The translations under genes were made by a program, and so were the position numbers. From NCBI GenBank assembly GCA_949775045.1, contig CATKSA010000188.1, positions 21,736 to 85,735 of the forward strand: a DNA stretch of 64,000 nucleotides, in the 5' to 3' direction. This DNA comes from Metridium senile. Taxonomy: Eukaryota > Cnidaria > Anthozoa > Actiniaria > Metridiidae. Below the pieces are notes generated by a model, which worked only from the letters and a program-made list of their open reading frames with translations, was not told where the DNA came from and ran no database searches. Of this stretch, positions 63,570-64,000 are shown piece by piece. Position 1 is the first letter of the stretch, and the number at the start of each line of letters is the position of its first letter.

Positions 63570-64000
63570 TCAAGTGCGAGCCTGCCTGTGTAAATCTAGC
63601 CTATCTGAACGCAACTCGTAAAGCCGATCGCTTGCGTTGTATACGAGATCTATTGGAAAGAGAACACTGGCGCTAGACTCCACATAACTTTTCCCTGTGA
63701 CCATTCTAAAGCAATTTTGAGAGACCTCGTCGAAGTGTGCTAGGACGACATCCTTTTTGTTACCGCTGTAACGTAAAACTTTGGCCAAAAGAATTTGCGG
63801 AGATTGACCGGTTGAATTACTCGCAACTAAGGCCACAAAATCGCCTGGTGTCGCCATAGCGTCTGCGTAACCATCATCGTCATGACTAGTTGCCGCAATT
63901 GCAAATTCATCGTCGCGCGAGTGGTCTGCGAAAATTGTCTCATTTGCTTTTCGTGCGAGGACTCCTAGAGCAGGAGTTTTTTTTTCGTCTCTGCTACGGT
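63570..64000 (-). CDS. Crypton-like tyrosine recombinase, C-terminal part (core B copy, cut by window end)
   Basis: The last 142 or so codons of the second recombinase copy, ending at the same stop codon. The visible residues match core A, from just after the catalytic-tyrosine motif through the SH3/Tudor-like C-terminal segment. The catalytic residues lie beyond the window. Its 3' flank carries the extra 491-bp repeat unit. Confidence 0.85.
   Translation of the reverse strand, partial: RSRDEKKTPALGVLARKANETIFADHSRDDEFAIAATSHDDDGYADAMATPGDFVALVASNSTGQSPQILLAKVLRYSGNKKDVVLAHFDEVSQNCFRMVTGKSYVESSASVLFPIDLVYNASDRLYELRSDRLDLHRQART

Larger units (their letters stand above)
59435..64000. repeat. 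Second copy of the core (core B), truncated by the window end
   Basis: The sequence repeats 29648-33722 nearly base for base, at an offset of 29,786-29,787 up to about 62830 and about 30,278 afterwards. Differences are a few homopolymer indels and substitutions (for example CCCTAACTCTAACC against CCCTAACCCTAACC, and an extra C at about 61718), plus a 491-bp expansion. This is a very recent duplicate, or one kept homogeneous. Confidence 0.97.

Overview
The window is eukaryotic nuclear DNA, most likely from an animal and perhaps a marine invertebrate. The evidence is GT-AG introns, AATAAA poly(A) signals, TTAGGG-type telomeric repeats, tri- and tetranucleotide microsatellites, MITEs, a decayed LINE tail and a tRNA-like SINE head. 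No bacterial or viral gene organisation is visible, and the species cannot be fixed from the sequence.

Layout: (1) 1-29647 is a nearly perfect tandem array (array A) of a 414-415 bp monomer, about 71 complete copies. (2) 29648-46685 is a 17 kb non-satellite core (core A). (3) 46686-59434 is a second array of the same monomer (array B), 30 complete copies plus partial ends. (4) 59435-64000 is the start of a second core (core B), nearly identical to core A and offset by about 29,787 bp. The locus is therefore a tandem composite, [satellite array + 17 kb core] repeated. The two arrays differ in length (at least 29.6 kb against 12.7 kb), so it is not a simple wrap-around of one circle.

Core A carries two spliced protein genes, both on the minus strand. 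One encodes a Crypton-like tyrosine recombinase (782 aa model, two coding exons, with a tandemly duplicated in-phase first exon and a 33-bp-spaced motif array in the introns). The other encodes a predicted nuclear fusion of an N-terminal GNAT acetyltransferase-like domain and a C-terminal staphylococcal-nuclease-like domain (674 aa model, three coding exons). The rest of the core holds interstitial telomeric repeats, a 220-bp tandem duplication, several foldback/MITE elements, a LINE 3' remnant, microsatellites, a decayed 3' copy of the fusion gene and a 12 x 73 bp minisatellite.

The plus strand shows a third, unusual layer. Every satellite monomer contains a 65-bp segment bounded by a good splice acceptor and donor. 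The left flank of array B has a candidate first exon with an AAGATGGCGG start context and a diverged second exon. The right flank has a diverged terminal exon followed by AATAAA. I infer a transcription unit that starts in one core, reads through the whole satellite as a string of mini-exons and ends in the next core. Its reading frame closes after a few exons, so a non-coding product is more likely than a protein.

How the parts relate is inference. The recombinase could act on dyad sites (there is one 14-bp perfect palindrome per monomer) to expand, excise or integrate the composite, and the fusion protein could be an accessory factor. A plain segmental duplication of a locus containing a resident Crypton-like gene remains a valid alternative.
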